Below are positions 42,810 through 53,015 of a stretch of 64,000 nucleotides of DNA, piece by piece; the stretch's first letter is position 1; each line of letters begins with the position of its first letter. Where the stretch lies: contig CAUEEP010000032.1 in NCBI GenBank assembly GCA_958450365.1, positions 1 to 64,000 of the forward strand, written 5' to 3'. The notes below the pieces were generated by a model, which was given only the letters and a program-made list of their open reading frames with translations, made no database searches and was not told where the DNA came from. Source of the stretch: Mesorhabditis belari. Taxonomy: Eukaryota > Nematoda > Chromadorea > Rhabditida > Rhabditidae. Position numbers and translations under genes: made by a program.

Positions 42810-43601
42810 TTGTTGCCGTCGGAACCATCCAAATTAAATTTTTTCTCATCGCTGAAGATGACCTACAAAGAAAAAAAATAGTTAACAACTGAAGGCAAAA
42901 AGCTTACTTTTTTCCAATCGATGATGATGTGATCCCGAGCCCAAGACATCCTTTTTTCTTTGTGTGCCGGCTTCAGTTTTGGTGCTTTCTTCATGCTCTT
43001 TTGATGTAACGGATGTAACACTTGATGGCTCGAGAAAGAGTGCTTTTGTGGACGGGAGCTCCAATTTGTATCTTGACGTCCTGTAGCGACATCACCGAAT
43101 TCGAAAATAGACCTCCCATATGCCGTTCAGCGCGAACCGTGGGTTTTCGATGACATCCCGGAGACTTCTTCTTGCCATAATTAAAAGGATCCTTCAAGAA
43201 ATTTGCGACAACTTGGTGCGAGCGCTTCATTTTCTTTGCGAACTTCCGATTCTTCAATTTTATTCCTTTCAAAAACACAATTTTCATCTATTCAATCCGC
43301 GAAAGCGATTTTCCACGCCCCATCTTCCTAAAAAATAAAAATTAGCAAAAAGTAAGCAAAAAACATGGTTATTACAGGTAGAAAATCAAAAAGAAACGTA
43401 GTGGTCCTATCATTTTGCAACAGGTGTAAAATAAAGAAATGCTTAAAAAATTTTGCCTTTTAAAGTAAATTATTTGGCAAACGGTATTTGGGCGTACTTT
43501 TGTAGATGAAATTAGAATTTAAGCATCATTTTGCATTTTTAGTTATTTAAAATCAAAAATCGCAAAAATCGAGGGTGGTCCTATCATTTTGCAACGCACT
43601 A
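42790..43601 (-). pseudogene. Tc3-like transposon with broken transposase
   Basis: The end CTATAGTGCGTTGCAAAATG (minus strand) at about 43,601, plus an internal second copy of TTGCAAAATGATAGGACCAC at 43,395-43,420, fit a Tc1/Tc3-type inverted end with subterminal repeat. The transposase starts at ATG 43,323 (MGRGKSLSRIE), meets an in-frame TAG, then continues IKLKNRKFAKKMKRSHQVV, NFLKDPFNYGKKKSPGCHRK, the bipartite DNA-binding region. After a frame change it reaches FSDEKKFNLDGSDGNK (first catalytic Asp) near 42,860-42,815. The catalytic remainder is gone, cut at the 42,185-42,809 palindrome. It is inactive: one stop codon, a frameshift or lost intron, and a 3' truncation. Confidence 0.8.
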
Positions 43602-43926
43602 TAGTACTTCGCAAACTTTTTTTATTTTACAAATGCTTTTTTCTTTTCTTGCGCCACACAGGGTCAAATAAAAGAGTCGAAAGTGCAACACAAAACTGAT
43701 AACACTTTTTCATTTCGTCACCTAAGATCTGTCACATTTTACAGCCTGAGATTCGATCGCGACCCTCCAAGAGATAATGTCGATTTTAGAAAATAAAAAC
43801 AAAAACTTTACTGAGTACATTGTATTTTATCAAAAAAAACTGTTTGTTTTATTAAAGAGATAATTTTATAATGCTATGCTATTTATTTTATTATGAAACG
43901 AATAAATTATAAATATAAATAAATAT
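43602..43926. repeat. 3' flank shared with the other Thr-rich gene copies
   Basis: The sequence from TTGCGCCACACAGGGTCAAA through TTTCGTCACCTAAGATCTGTC to the stop codon is repeated (inverted) at 51,834-52,082. Its outer part recurs at 37,549-37,633 and 38,247-38,270, interrupted there by two family B MITEs. Confidence 0.85.
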
Positions 43927-46900
43927 TTAATCAATTTTGTCGATAACCGTATAAATTCGGATTTTCAATGGAGATTTCTTGGGGAAATTCGGCCTGAGCA
44001 CAATGTTCGGCGTCGACAATTGCTTTCCCGGAGTGATCCATCGGAAATTCGAAGCCGAATTCAATAATTTCACGCTAGAAGCTACACCGTCAACTCCTGG
44101 CAAAATCCATCGAAAATTTCGATGACTTTTCGATCTCTTTGGAGATTTTCCGATAAAGTAAGGACTCCTTGCATAAGCATTTGACTCATTTTTACGTATT
44201 TTGTAATGTTTTTGCGAGTTAGAATCTCCGGGCAAGATTTGCGACTTAATCTCAATCAGATTTCGTTCATTTACAGCTTTCTCAATCAGATTTCGTTGAT
44301 TGGTAGCGTTAAAGTGTGAATCTTGGAGTACGGTAGGGTTTACGGGAGTCGACCTTCCAGTAAGCATTCGCTGATTCTTAACCTGTAGATTACTTAGCGG
44401 TACGGTAGCCTTTGTTCTTCCAGTCATCAACTGATTCTTAAACCCTGAATCATCTGAGATTACAGTAGCTAAGGTACTAGGTTTTATTCTAACAAAGCGT
44501 TGATTATCATTGGAAAAATTCCTAGCCACGGTATTTTCGGGTTTTCGGCGAACAAAGTGATTTGGAGGGGTGAATCGACTCCATCTGGGTGCTGTTGTAG
44601 CTTTTGTGACCGATGAAAGAGCCCCAAATCCCGAAGTTACTGTAGTTCTACTGGTAGTTGAGCTAGCAGCAACTGTAGCTGTTGCACTTGTAGTAGTTAG
44701 TATGTCAGGAGTTTTAGGAATAGCAGATACTGTTGCTCTTAGGCTCTTTAAAGGAAACGCTGTTTTAACAATTGGTGATACTGTAGTCATCTCTGGCTTT
44801 CTTCGAATGAAACTCGTCGGAAACACCATTCGACCCCAGCCCGGCCTTGTCGACAATACAGTAGGATATGGAGTAGTGGAGATAATTCGGGGTGCTGTAG
44901 CTTTAGTAACAGCTAGGCCAGCTAAGGTTTGGGGTACTGTAGTTGTATCTGGGATCATAGTGCTTGTAGCTTTGGATACTGTAGTTGTAGAAGCAATTGC
45001 ACCAATTCGGGGTACTGTAGCTGTAGCTGATCTTTCCAACAAAGCTTTGAGTACTGTAGCAGAAGTTGAGCCAGTTCGCGGTACTGTGGCCGTAGTCGAG
45101 ATGGATACTGTAGCTGGTGGGGTTGATGTTTTCGCTACTGTATTCGTTGCCCTAGCTACAGTACTCCTTCTCATTGCCGGCTCCGCAAAGCCCCCATGCC
45201 ATCCTTTCGTTATTGGCGTAACGTACAAAGAATTCGACATCGTTGTGTCAATTGGAGTCATCGTAGTCGTTATAGTAGCTGGTGGGGTTGATGTTGTCGC
45301 TACTGTATTCGTTGCCCTAGCTACAGTACTCCTTCTCATTGCCGGCTCCGCAAAGCCCCCATGCCATCCTTTCGTTATTGGTCTAACGTACAAAGAATTG
45401 GACATCGTTGTGTCAATTGGAGCCATCGTAGTCGTTATAGTATTTTCCCTTAATCGAAACAACTTTCGTAATCTTGGGTCCGGCTTTGGTAAATCAAAAT
45501 TTTCGAGGAAGCTTTTCCCGAATGGAAAAGCATAACCTAGGTTCTCTGGCTTCTCTGGCTTCTCTGGCTTTGATTTTTGAAAAGATTTCTCAATGGGTTT
45601 GAAATCTTTGATGTAATTTGAAATGAATTTGATCTTTGCTTTTGGCTCTTCATCGAAATCTTCATAATTTGGAGAGTACATCATTCGAGTTCTCGTTGTT
45701 TTAAAGTTCTGCGGTCGTCGACGAATTTCCTGGAAAATTTAAGTTGTAAGGATCATTGTAAAGATCGTTTTAAAGGTGAGGATCGTTTTTAAAAGTCAAA
45801 CTTCTTTATCTTGTCTTTTTCTAAACTTATTAAACTTGTCCTAATCCTATTTTTCTCTAGTTTTTATCAAATCCTATTCACTTTTGATAGCTTTTTGTAT
45901 CTTTTTTGAACTCTGACAGAAGGAGTGGATAGATTGGATAAAAATCGAGACAATATTACGGTAATTTGGAGAAAATGACAACATTTTACGATTACGATAG
46001 TTTCAAAAAGGTGACACTTTTTAGAAAACCCAGTATTCATCACTCACTCCTCTAAAGTAGCCATGTCGTTGCTGAGACAAATGTTGACGACGAAGTTTCT
46101 CTTTGAACTAAAATTGTAATGATTTTAGCATGAAGAACAGCTTAAAGAGAATCTTATTTTTGAAAGATTCTTTTATTCTTAGATATAGTTAACTCCAAGC
46201 TAACCATTCTCTCGATCTTCCACTCATCGTCGGCCATAAGTTCTCGGCGTCGATGAGCCTAAAGATGCTTGCACGATGAGACAAAGGTTTCAAAAAGAAT
46301 TTCTATGTAAGAATTCGATATTTTTAAGCTACAATAAATAAAGTAAATAAGGCTAAAGTATTGGGTTGGTCAATTGAAAACTGCCGGACTTTGAACTAAA
46401 ATTTATTGAACATAAAACCATCAATTCATTCCAAATAACTTCCATTATTATTGACGACTTCTGCCCATTTTACAGGCAATTTGCGGATTCCTCTTTCGTA
46501 GTAGGATTTTGGTTTGTGTGTGAGACAAGTGTGAGACTCAAAAATGGAGCGGGAGAATGGAGGACTCCCAGTTTGAGCACTTTCTTCAAAAGAAAGCCAT
46601 TTTGGTGTCAATAGAAAAGTTGTAGAGAATCAAAAATTAGGCTTATAGCCAAATTTCCAAAAAGATACACTTAGTAGTTTCGCTTAAAATGCAAGTTTTG
46701 TGAAATTTCGTAAATTTAGCATTTCTTGAAAACCAGTTTTTGAATCTTTCTGAAAATTTGGCTATAAGCCTAATTTTTGATTCTCTACAACTTTTCCATT
46801 GACACCAAAATGGGTTTCTTTTGAAGAAAGTGCTCAAACTGTCACATATGACAATAGCCGGCAGTTTTCAATTCACCAACCCAATAGTTATCTAGTTTTA

Positions 46901-47354
46901 ATGTTCAATTTAAGTCTACTTTCTTATTGAAGAATATTTTCATTTTCCTAAACCTTCTCTATCACTTATTAAAGTAGAAGCTTCCAAGTTTTCCAGTAAA
47001 TATCTTTTTTTTTCTTTTGTCTGTTGAACTAAACCAAAACTGGGTTTCCTTATTACTCGCTTGTTTCCCCCTCAAGTTATTCTCAAACTGTCACATATGA
47101 CAATAGCCGGCAGTTTTCAATTCACCAACCCAATAGTTACTGTTTTAAAACTCACAATTTCACGGTGAATTTTCGAAAATCTTTGTCGCTGTCTAAGTGG
47201 TTGAGCTCGACTCATCGTCTCAAAATCTCCTTTTTGTTGCCAGGAGTTAAATGCAAATAGCTAAATAATAAAAAAAAATGAAAGAATTGCTTAGTATTTT
47301 GTCAAATCACTAACCTTTTGACGTGGTTTCTGACGGAGACTCGGCGGAATCCAT
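43927..47354 (-). CDS. Unrecognised Thr/Val/Ala-rich repeat protein, five exons
   Basis: Minus-strand exons 47354-47315, 47229-47156, 46258-46205, 46107-46048 and 45729-43927 join in phase into 676 residues (start MDSAESPSETT; the acceptor of exon 2, CAAAAAG, is weak). Residues about 1-100 are Arg/Gln/Glu-rich and helix-like (ELMADDEWKIERMFKEKLRR), with no signal peptide. Residues about 170-500 are low-complexity Thr/Ala/Val/Ser/Pro with repeated ATVPR and STTTV words, including a tandem duplication of SLYVTPITKGWHGGFAEPAM. The last 150 residues are less repetitive and contain two NFRWI-PG modules. The repeats are encoded by CTACAGTA/TACTGTAG words, the common non-coding repeat of this window. 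The 880-bp intron 2 holds a mariner remnant. No known family recognised. Related copies lie at 39,261, 47,773 and 50,263. Confidence 0.7.
46361..46884 (-). mobile_element. Mariner-type element remnant with both inverted ends
   Basis: TTGGGTTGGTCAATTGAAAA at the left and TTTTCAATTCACCAACCCAA at the right, TA at 46,359-46,360 and 46,885-46,886. On the minus strand the end of a mariner transposase is readable (YYERGIRKLPVKWAEVVNNN, near 46,430-46,510). About 524 bp, with an internal inverted duplication of the TTTCTTCAAAAGAAA region. It lies in intron 2 of the Thr-rich gene. Confidence 0.8.
47080..47133. mobile_element. Mariner right-end fragment
   Basis: A 54-bp copy of the element end (CACATATGACAATAGCCGGC through CCAACCCAA), still flanked by TAGTTA like the complete end at 46,884. 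Confidence 0.75.
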
Positions 47355-47581
47355 TGAGGACCGAGGCTTTAATTTTACTCAATTTTCGTAAGCACTTAAA
47401 TCAATTTCATCAGTGTTTTTTGATCTTTTTTGATCTTTTTTGACCTTTCTTTGTTTAAAGTTTTAGATTTATATTTTAATAAAGTATAAAATGTGAATTG
47501 AAAGCTTTAATTACAATAAATCTATTACTGAAATAAGAAAACGATCAACAAGAAAGTTTAGAAAAATTTTTGCTGTTTTTT
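47355..47581. repeat. Upstream region of the Thr-rich gene, duplicated at 49,815-50,048
   Basis: From GGACCGAGGCTTTAATTTTA to TTTGCTGTTTTTTG it is nearly identical to 49,815-50,048. The duplication starts two bases from the predicted start codon and includes the adjoining family C element. Confidence 0.85.
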
Positions 47582-48449
47582 GGGAGTGGGACAAATGCGA
47601 TCTTTTTTTTGCTCACCCGGACATTTGCGCACCTTTTTTTCCTCACCTGGCCCATTAGCGCACCTTTTTTCGCGTTTTAAAAAAGCTAATATTAACCAAT
47701 TTCTATTCCAAAAGTTGTTTTTCTAGGTGATTTTAGGGCGTAGAATCGAAATTTTGACATAACAGAGCCTAAGGGAAAATACTATAACGACTACGATGGC
47801 TCCAATTGACACAACGATGTCCAATTCTTTATACGTTAGGCCAATAACGAAAGGATGGCATGGGGGCTTTGCGGAGCCGACAATGAGAAGGAGTACTGTA
47901 GCTAGGGCAACGAATACAGTAGCGACAACATCAACCCCACCAGCTACAGTATCCATTTCGACTACAGTTACAGTACCGCGAACTGGCTCAACTATTCCTA
48001 CAGTATCCAAAGCCTTGTTGGAAAGATCGGCTACAGCTACAGTACCCCGAATTGGTGCAATTGCTTCTATAACTACGGTATCCAAAGCTACAAGCACTAT
48101 GCTCCCAGATACAACTACAGTACCCCGAACCTTAGCTGGCTTAGCTGTGGAATCGAACGGACGGAGTTATACAAAGAGAAAAATCGACAATTTTCTGTAA
48201 TTTGATCTAGCCGTTTTGTCTTTCAAATTGGTCTTTCAAATTGGTTCCACACGCTCTGTTATGTCAAAATTTGAATTCGACACCCTCAAATTACCTAGAA
48301 AAACAACTTTTGGAATAGAAATTGGTTAATATTAGCTTTTTAGAGCTTTTTTAAAACGCGAAAAAAGGTGCGCTAATGGGCAAGGTGCGGAAAAAAAGGT
48401 GCGCAAATGTCCGGGTGCGCAAAAAAAAGGTCGCATTTGTCCCACTCCC
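47582..48449. mobile_element. Family C MITE carrying a captured gene fragment
   Basis: Standard termini (GGGAGTGGGACAAATGCGAT and GCATTTGTCCCACTCCC) with a T-rich near-perfect 8-mer on each side (TGTTTTTT/TTTTTTTT). The two arms match the copies at 22,337 and 27,081, but at the position of the loop there is about 380 bp (47,773-48,153) of coding sequence from the Thr-rich gene. The junctions are ATAACAGAGC|CTAAGGGAAA on the left and GCTGTGGAATCGAACGGACG on the right. Confidence 0.9.
47773..48153 (+). pseudogene. Captured fragment of the Thr-rich gene inside a MITE
   Basis: Open frame MAPIDTTMSNSLYVRPITKG through TVPRTLAGLA is shared with the Thr-rich protein and with the copy at 50,263, but lacks the internal tandem duplication present in both. 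No start context, stop or splice sites of its own; transposon cargo. Confidence 0.85.
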
Positions 48450-48742
48450 TTTTTTTTTACCGTTTTTTGCTGTTTTTTGCCCATTCTAACATCTATAAAT
48501 GTTGATTTTTCTATTTAAATTCAAATTTTTTAAAGTTAAAATATGATTTTGATATAGTATAGATAGGAAAGCTAACATAATTTCATATTGTTGTCTCTCT
48601 TGTTTTCTCATTCGATCCATGACAAGTGAGCGATTGAAACGAAATCCCGCTTTGGTGTTTTGAGAAATTTTGATGACTTTAGATCTCTAAAATTGTAGAT
48701 TAATGAAAGAAAATGATAAGAATAATGATAAGAACAATGATA

Positions 48743-49007
48743 CCGTAAATACTGTAATAGTACCCCACCCCCCTCGTACAGTCGCGTCGTCGCAAAAGTT
48801 TTTTAGTATTTCTTTTTTTTCAAAGCGCCCGTACTTTCAAAAAATGCGTCTTTGGTATCAAAAAATAGCTGAAATTCAGAGCTATTTTTTGATACCTAAA
48901 CGCGCATTGTAGCATAAACCAGTGTCGAGAAAAACTCGTTTAAAGCTAGACTACGCAACACTCCGCACCGTCATTATGGGGGTGGGAGACTATTACAGTA
49001 TTTACGG
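48743..49007. mobile_element. TA-flanked MITE (family B), copy 5
   Basis: CCGTAAATACTGTAATAGTA to TACAGTATTTACGG, TA on both sides, inserted in an AATGATAAGAA short repeat. Confidence 0.85.
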
Positions 49008-49611
49008 TAAGAATAATGATCATTTCATTCCCCTCAAATCTAAGTTTTAAGAACTCCTTTTTTACAATGTGATATTCAAAGAAAATAGCACCATTTCAGC
49101 CTCGACAATTCCAACGAATAAAAACATTGAAAGCCAATAATATAATCTCGTCATCCTCATCACAAAAATCAATATTTCAGTAAGGAATCTTTCAGCTAAA
49201 GAGCTAAAATACGAAAATCTTTGTACCAAGTACAAGTTCTTCTGAATGCCCGCCGAAGAGGAAAGATTTCGTCGGTGTTAATCCCCATCCAAATCCACAC
49301 TCTTTTCATTTCCCTTCATTTCCCTTCATTTCTTCGGGGTCAAAAGGGGAACCCAAAAACCAGGCTGGAAACAGAAAATGACACCGGTTTTTCCGTGAAA
49401 GTACGTGTGTGTTTCTTTTCAACTTCAGGATAGTAAAAATGTAAATTTATTACCTTCAGTACTAAGTCTTTACCCTACTAAGTCTTTACCCTACTAAGTC
49501 TTCAGTACTAAGTTCTCTGTAAGTGAACTTGGAACTTAAAACTCAAATCATTGCTGAAAAGAGTAAAAAGAATCAGAGAAAGCAAACAAATTTATTTTTA
49601 AAATTAGGTTC
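49008..49611. other. Spacer without a supported gene
   Basis: Short CTACTAAGTCTTTACC repeats near 49,460-49,510. The 70-codon plus frame at 49,221 has no recognisable motif. Confidence 0.45.
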
Positions 49612-49814
49612 TATTGGGTTAGTGAATTGAAAACTGCCGGCTATTGTCATATGTGACAGTTTGAGCACTTTCTTCAAAAGAAACCCATTTTGGTGTCGAT
49701 GGAAAAGTTGTAGAGAATCAAAAATCAAGCTTATATCCAAATTTTCAGAACGATTCAAAAACTGGTTTTCAAGAAATGCGAAATTTACGAATTTTCACAA
49801 AACTTCGAAAGTGC
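49612..49814. mobile_element. Mariner end fragment
   Basis: TTGGGTTAGTGAATTGAAAA, GCCGGCTATTGTCATATGTG and the AAAGAAACCCATTTTGGTGT block in inverse order to 46,680-46,884; one element end without transposase. The last bases (CGAAAGTGCAACACAAA) match the 3' flank of the Thr-rich gene, marking a recombination joint. Confidence 0.75.
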
Positions 49815-50048
49815 AACACAAAAAGGACCGAGGCTTTAATTTTACTCAATTTTCGTAAGCACTTAAATCAATTTCATCAGTGTTTTTTGATCTTTTTTGA
49901 TCTTCTTTGACCTTTCTTTGTTTAAAGTTTTAGATCTATATATTAATAAAGTATAAAATGTGAATTGAAAGCTTTAATTACAATAAATCTATTACTGAAA
50001 TAAGAAAACGATCAACAAGAAAGTTTAGAAAAATTTTTGCTGTTTTTT

Positions 50049-50236
50049 GGGAGTGGGACAAATGCGATCTTTTTTTTGCTCACCCGGACATTTGCGCACC
50101 TTTTTTTCCTCACCTGGCCCATTAGCGCACCTTTTTTCGCGTTTTAAAAAAGCTAATATTAACCAATTTCTATTCCAAAAGTTGTTTTTCTAGGTGATTT
50201 TAGGGCGTAGAATCGAAATTTTGACATAACAGAGCC
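50049..50236. mobile_element. Family C MITE, left arm only, fused to the gene copy
   Basis: Identical in layout to the left arm at 47,582-47,772 and joined at the same point (ATAACAGAGC|CTAAGGGAAA) to Thr-rich coding sequence. Here the coding sequence runs on to the natural stop codon and beyond; no right arm follows. Confidence 0.85.
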
Positions 50237-50262
50237 TAAGGGAAAATACTATAACGACTACG

Positions 50263-51831
50263 ATGGCTCCAATTGACACAACGATGTCCAATTCTTTATA
50301 CGTTAGGCCAATAACGAAAGGATGGCATGGGGGCTTTGCGGAGCCGACAATGAGAAGGAGTACTGTAGCTAGGGCAACGAATACAGTAGCGACAACATCA
50401 ACCCCACCAGCTACTATAACGACTACGATGACTCCAATTGACACAACGATGTCGAATTCTTTGTACGTTACGCCAATAACGAAAGGATGGCATGGGGGCT
50501 TTGCGGAGCCGGCAATGAGAAGGAGTACTGTAGCTAGGGCAACGAATACAGTAGCGAAAACATCAACCCCACCAGCTACAGTATCCATCTCTACTACGGC
50601 CACAGTACCGCGAACTGGCTCAACTTCTGCTACAGTACTCAAAGCGATGTTGGAAAGGTCGGCTACAGCTACAGTACCGCGAACTGGCTCAACTATTCCT
50701 ACAGTATCCAAAGCTTTGTTGGAAAGATCAGATACAGCTACAGTACCCCGAATTGGTGCAATTGCTTCTACAACTACAGTATCCAAAGCTACAAGCACTA
50801 TGATCCCAGATACAACTACAGTACCCCAAACCTTAGCTGGCTTAGCTGTTACTAAAGCTACAGTACCCCGAATCATCTCCACTACTCAATATCCTACTGT
50901 ATTGTCGACAAGGCCGGGCTGGGGTCGAATGGTGTTTCCGACGAGTTTCATTCGAAGAAAGCCAGAGATGACTACAGTATCACCAATTGTTAAAACAGCG
51001 TTTCCTTTAAAGAGCCTAAGAGCAACAGTATCTGCTATTCCTAAAACTCCTGACATACTAACTACTACAAGTGCAACAGCTACAGTTACTGCTAGCTCAA
51101 CTACCAGTAGAACTACAGTAACTTCGGGATTTGGGGCTCTTTCATCGGTCACAAAAGCTACAACAGCACCCAGATGGAGTCGATTCACCCTTCCAAATCA
51201 CTTTGTTCGCCGAAAACCCGAAAATACCGTGGCTAGGAATTTTTCCAATGATAATCAACGCTTTGTTAGAATAAAACCTAGTACCTTAGCTACCGTAATC
51301 TCAGATGATTCAGGGTTTAAGAATCAGTTGATGACTGGAAGAACAAAGGCTACCGTACCGCTAAGTAATCTACAGGTTAAGAATCAGCGAATGCTTACTG
51401 GAAGGTCGACTCCCGTAAACCCTACCGTACTCCAAGATTCACACTTTAACGCTACCAATCAACGAAATCTGATTGAGAAAGCTGTAAATGAACGAAATCT
51501 GATTGAGATTAAGTCGCAAATCTTGCCCGGAGATTCTAACTCGCAAAAACATTACAAAATACGTAAAAATGAGTCAAATGCTTATGCAAGGAGTCCTTAC
51601 TTTATCGGAAAATCTCCAAAGAGATCGAAAAGTCATCGAAATTTTCGATGGATTTTGCCAGGAGTTGACGGTGTAGCTTCTAGCGTGAAATTATTGAATT
51701 CGGCTTCGAATTTCCGATGGATCACTCCGGGAAAGCAATTGTCGACGCCGAACATTGTGCTCAGGCCGAATTTCCCCAAGAATTCTCCATTGAAAATCCG
51801 AATTTATACGGTTATCGACAAAATTGATTAA
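50263..51831 (+). CDS. Thr-rich protein paralogue, N-terminal exons missing
   Basis: A 522-codon frame uninterrupted from MAPIDTTMSNSLYVRP to the shared end RIYTVIDKID. It is very close to residues about 110-676 of the protein encoded at 43,927-47,354 but has one extra ATVPRTGST-type repeat unit. The inversion copy continues 250 bp past the stop. Exons 1-4 and about 75 codons of exon 5 are absent; the upstream sequence is a MITE arm and a duplicate of the parent gene's upstream region, so a promoter could have been carried along. The intact frame points to a recent copy, gene conversion or expression. Function unknown. Confidence 0.6.
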   Translation: MAPIDTTMSNSLYVRPITKGWHGGFAEPTMRRSTVARATNTVATTSTPPATITTTMTPIDTTMSNSLYVTPITKGWHGGFAEPAMRRSTVARATNTVAKTSTPPATVSISTTATVPRTGSTSATVLKAMLERSATATVPRTGSTIPTVSKALLERSDTATVPRIGAIASTTTVSKATSTMIPDTTTVPQTLAGLAVTKATVPRIISTTQYPTVLSTRPGWGRMVFPTSFIRRKPEMTTVSPIVKTAFPLKSLRATVSAIPKTPDILTTTSATATVTASSTTSRTTVTSGFGALSSVTKATTAPRWSRFTLPNHFVRRKPENTVARNFSNDNQRFVRIKPSTLATVISDDSGFKNQLMTGRTKATVPLSNLQVKNQRMLTGRSTPVNPTVLQDSHFNATNQRNLIEKAVNERNLIEIKSQILPGDSNSQKHYKIRKNESNAYARSPYFIGKSPKRSKSHRNFRWILPGVDGVASSVKLLNSASNFRWITPGKQLSTPNIVLRPNFPKNSPLKIRIYTVIDKID

Positions 51832-52082
51832 ATATTTATTTATATTTATAATTTATTCATTTCATAATAAAATAAATAGCATAGCATTATAAAATTATCT
51901 CTTTAATAAAACAAACAGTTTTTTTTGATAAAATACAATGTACTCAGTAAAGTTTTTGTTTTTATTTTCTAAAATCGACATTATCTCTTGGAGGGTCGCG
52001 ATCGAATCTCTGGCTGTAAAATGTGACAGATCTTAGGTGACGAAATGAAAAAGTGTTATCAGTTTTGTGTTGCACTTTCGAA

Positions 52083-52444
52083 AATTTCGTAAATTTAGCA
52101 TTTCTTGAAAACCAGTTTTTGAATCTTTCTGAAAATTTGGCTATAAGCCTAATTTTTGATTCTCTACAACTTTTCCATTGACACCAAAATGGGTTTCTTT
52201 TAGAGAAAGTGCTCAAACTGGTCCTCCATTTTTGTCTCCAGTCTCCAGTCCTCGATTTTTGAGTCTCACACTTGTCTCACACACAAACCAAAATCCTACT
52301 ACGAAAGAGGAATCCGCAAATTGCCTGTAAAATGGGCAGAAGTCGTCAATAATAATGGAAGTTATTTGGAATGAATTGATGGTTTTATGTTCAATAAATT
52401 TTAGTTCAAAGTCCAGGTGTCCAGATTTCAATTCACCAACCTAA
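52083..52444 (+). mobile_element. Mariner 3' end remnant
   Basis: Contains the TTTGGCTATAAGCCTAATTT subterminal block, the end of a mariner transposase frame (YYERGIRKLPVKWAEVVNNN, plus strand) and the inverted end CAATTCACCAACCTAA followed by TA. Confidence 0.75.
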
Positions 52445-52560
52445 TATTTGAATTAAGTGCCTCAACTTATAAAGTTCCTACTGTTGAAGTGCTACTAGGT
52501 GCATAGATTCATTTTAGAACATAACTAACAAACTTAGAAGACTATTTTAAAACTAAGATC

Positions 52561-52930
52561 GACACTCCTTCACGACAACGCGCGCCCTCATGTTGCAAAA
52601 CTGACTAGCTCTAAAATAAATAGCCTTGTTTGGGAACTTTTGTCGCATTCCCCATACAGTCCGGACCTCGCCCCTTTTGATTACTATTTATTCTGGATCA
52701 TGAGTAATGAGCTTGCGGGAGAACACTTTGATTCGGAAGAAGCAGTCAAAAATTGGCTTTGAAAGTTTTTCGATTCAAAAGCAAAATCCTACTACGAAAA
52801 AGGAATTCGCAAATTGCCTGTAAAATGGGCAGAATTCGTCAATAATAATGGAAATTATTTCGAATGAATTCATGGTTTTATGTTGAATAAATTTTAGTTC
52901 AAAGTCCAGGCAGTTTTCAATTCACCAACT
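52561..52930 (+). pseudogene. Mariner transposase fragment
   Basis: Plus-strand frame with LLHDNARPHVAKLT-type sequence (second catalytic Asp), YSPDLAPFDYYLFW (third Asp of the D34D signature), MSNELAGEHFDSEEAVKNW, then a stop codon (TGA at about 52,759), and again the C-terminal YYEKGIRKLPVKWAEFVNNN. The N-terminal half is missing; inactive. The 3' inverted end follows (CAATTCACCAACT). Confidence 0.85.
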
Positions 52931-53015
52931 CTTTTGTGTGTGTTTTGAGTGGTGTTCCGGGTAATTATTGTGGTTTCGTTTTGTCGTTATTCAACTGAAT
53001 AAAGCATATATATAT

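Noticed and set aside
44570..45535. 321-codon plus-strand frame opposite the Thr-rich gene
   Set aside because: Antisense shadow of the CTACAGTA-rich coding sequence; the minus strand has consistent splicing and a conserved paralogue. The same holds for 50,190-51,188 and 47,723-48,097.
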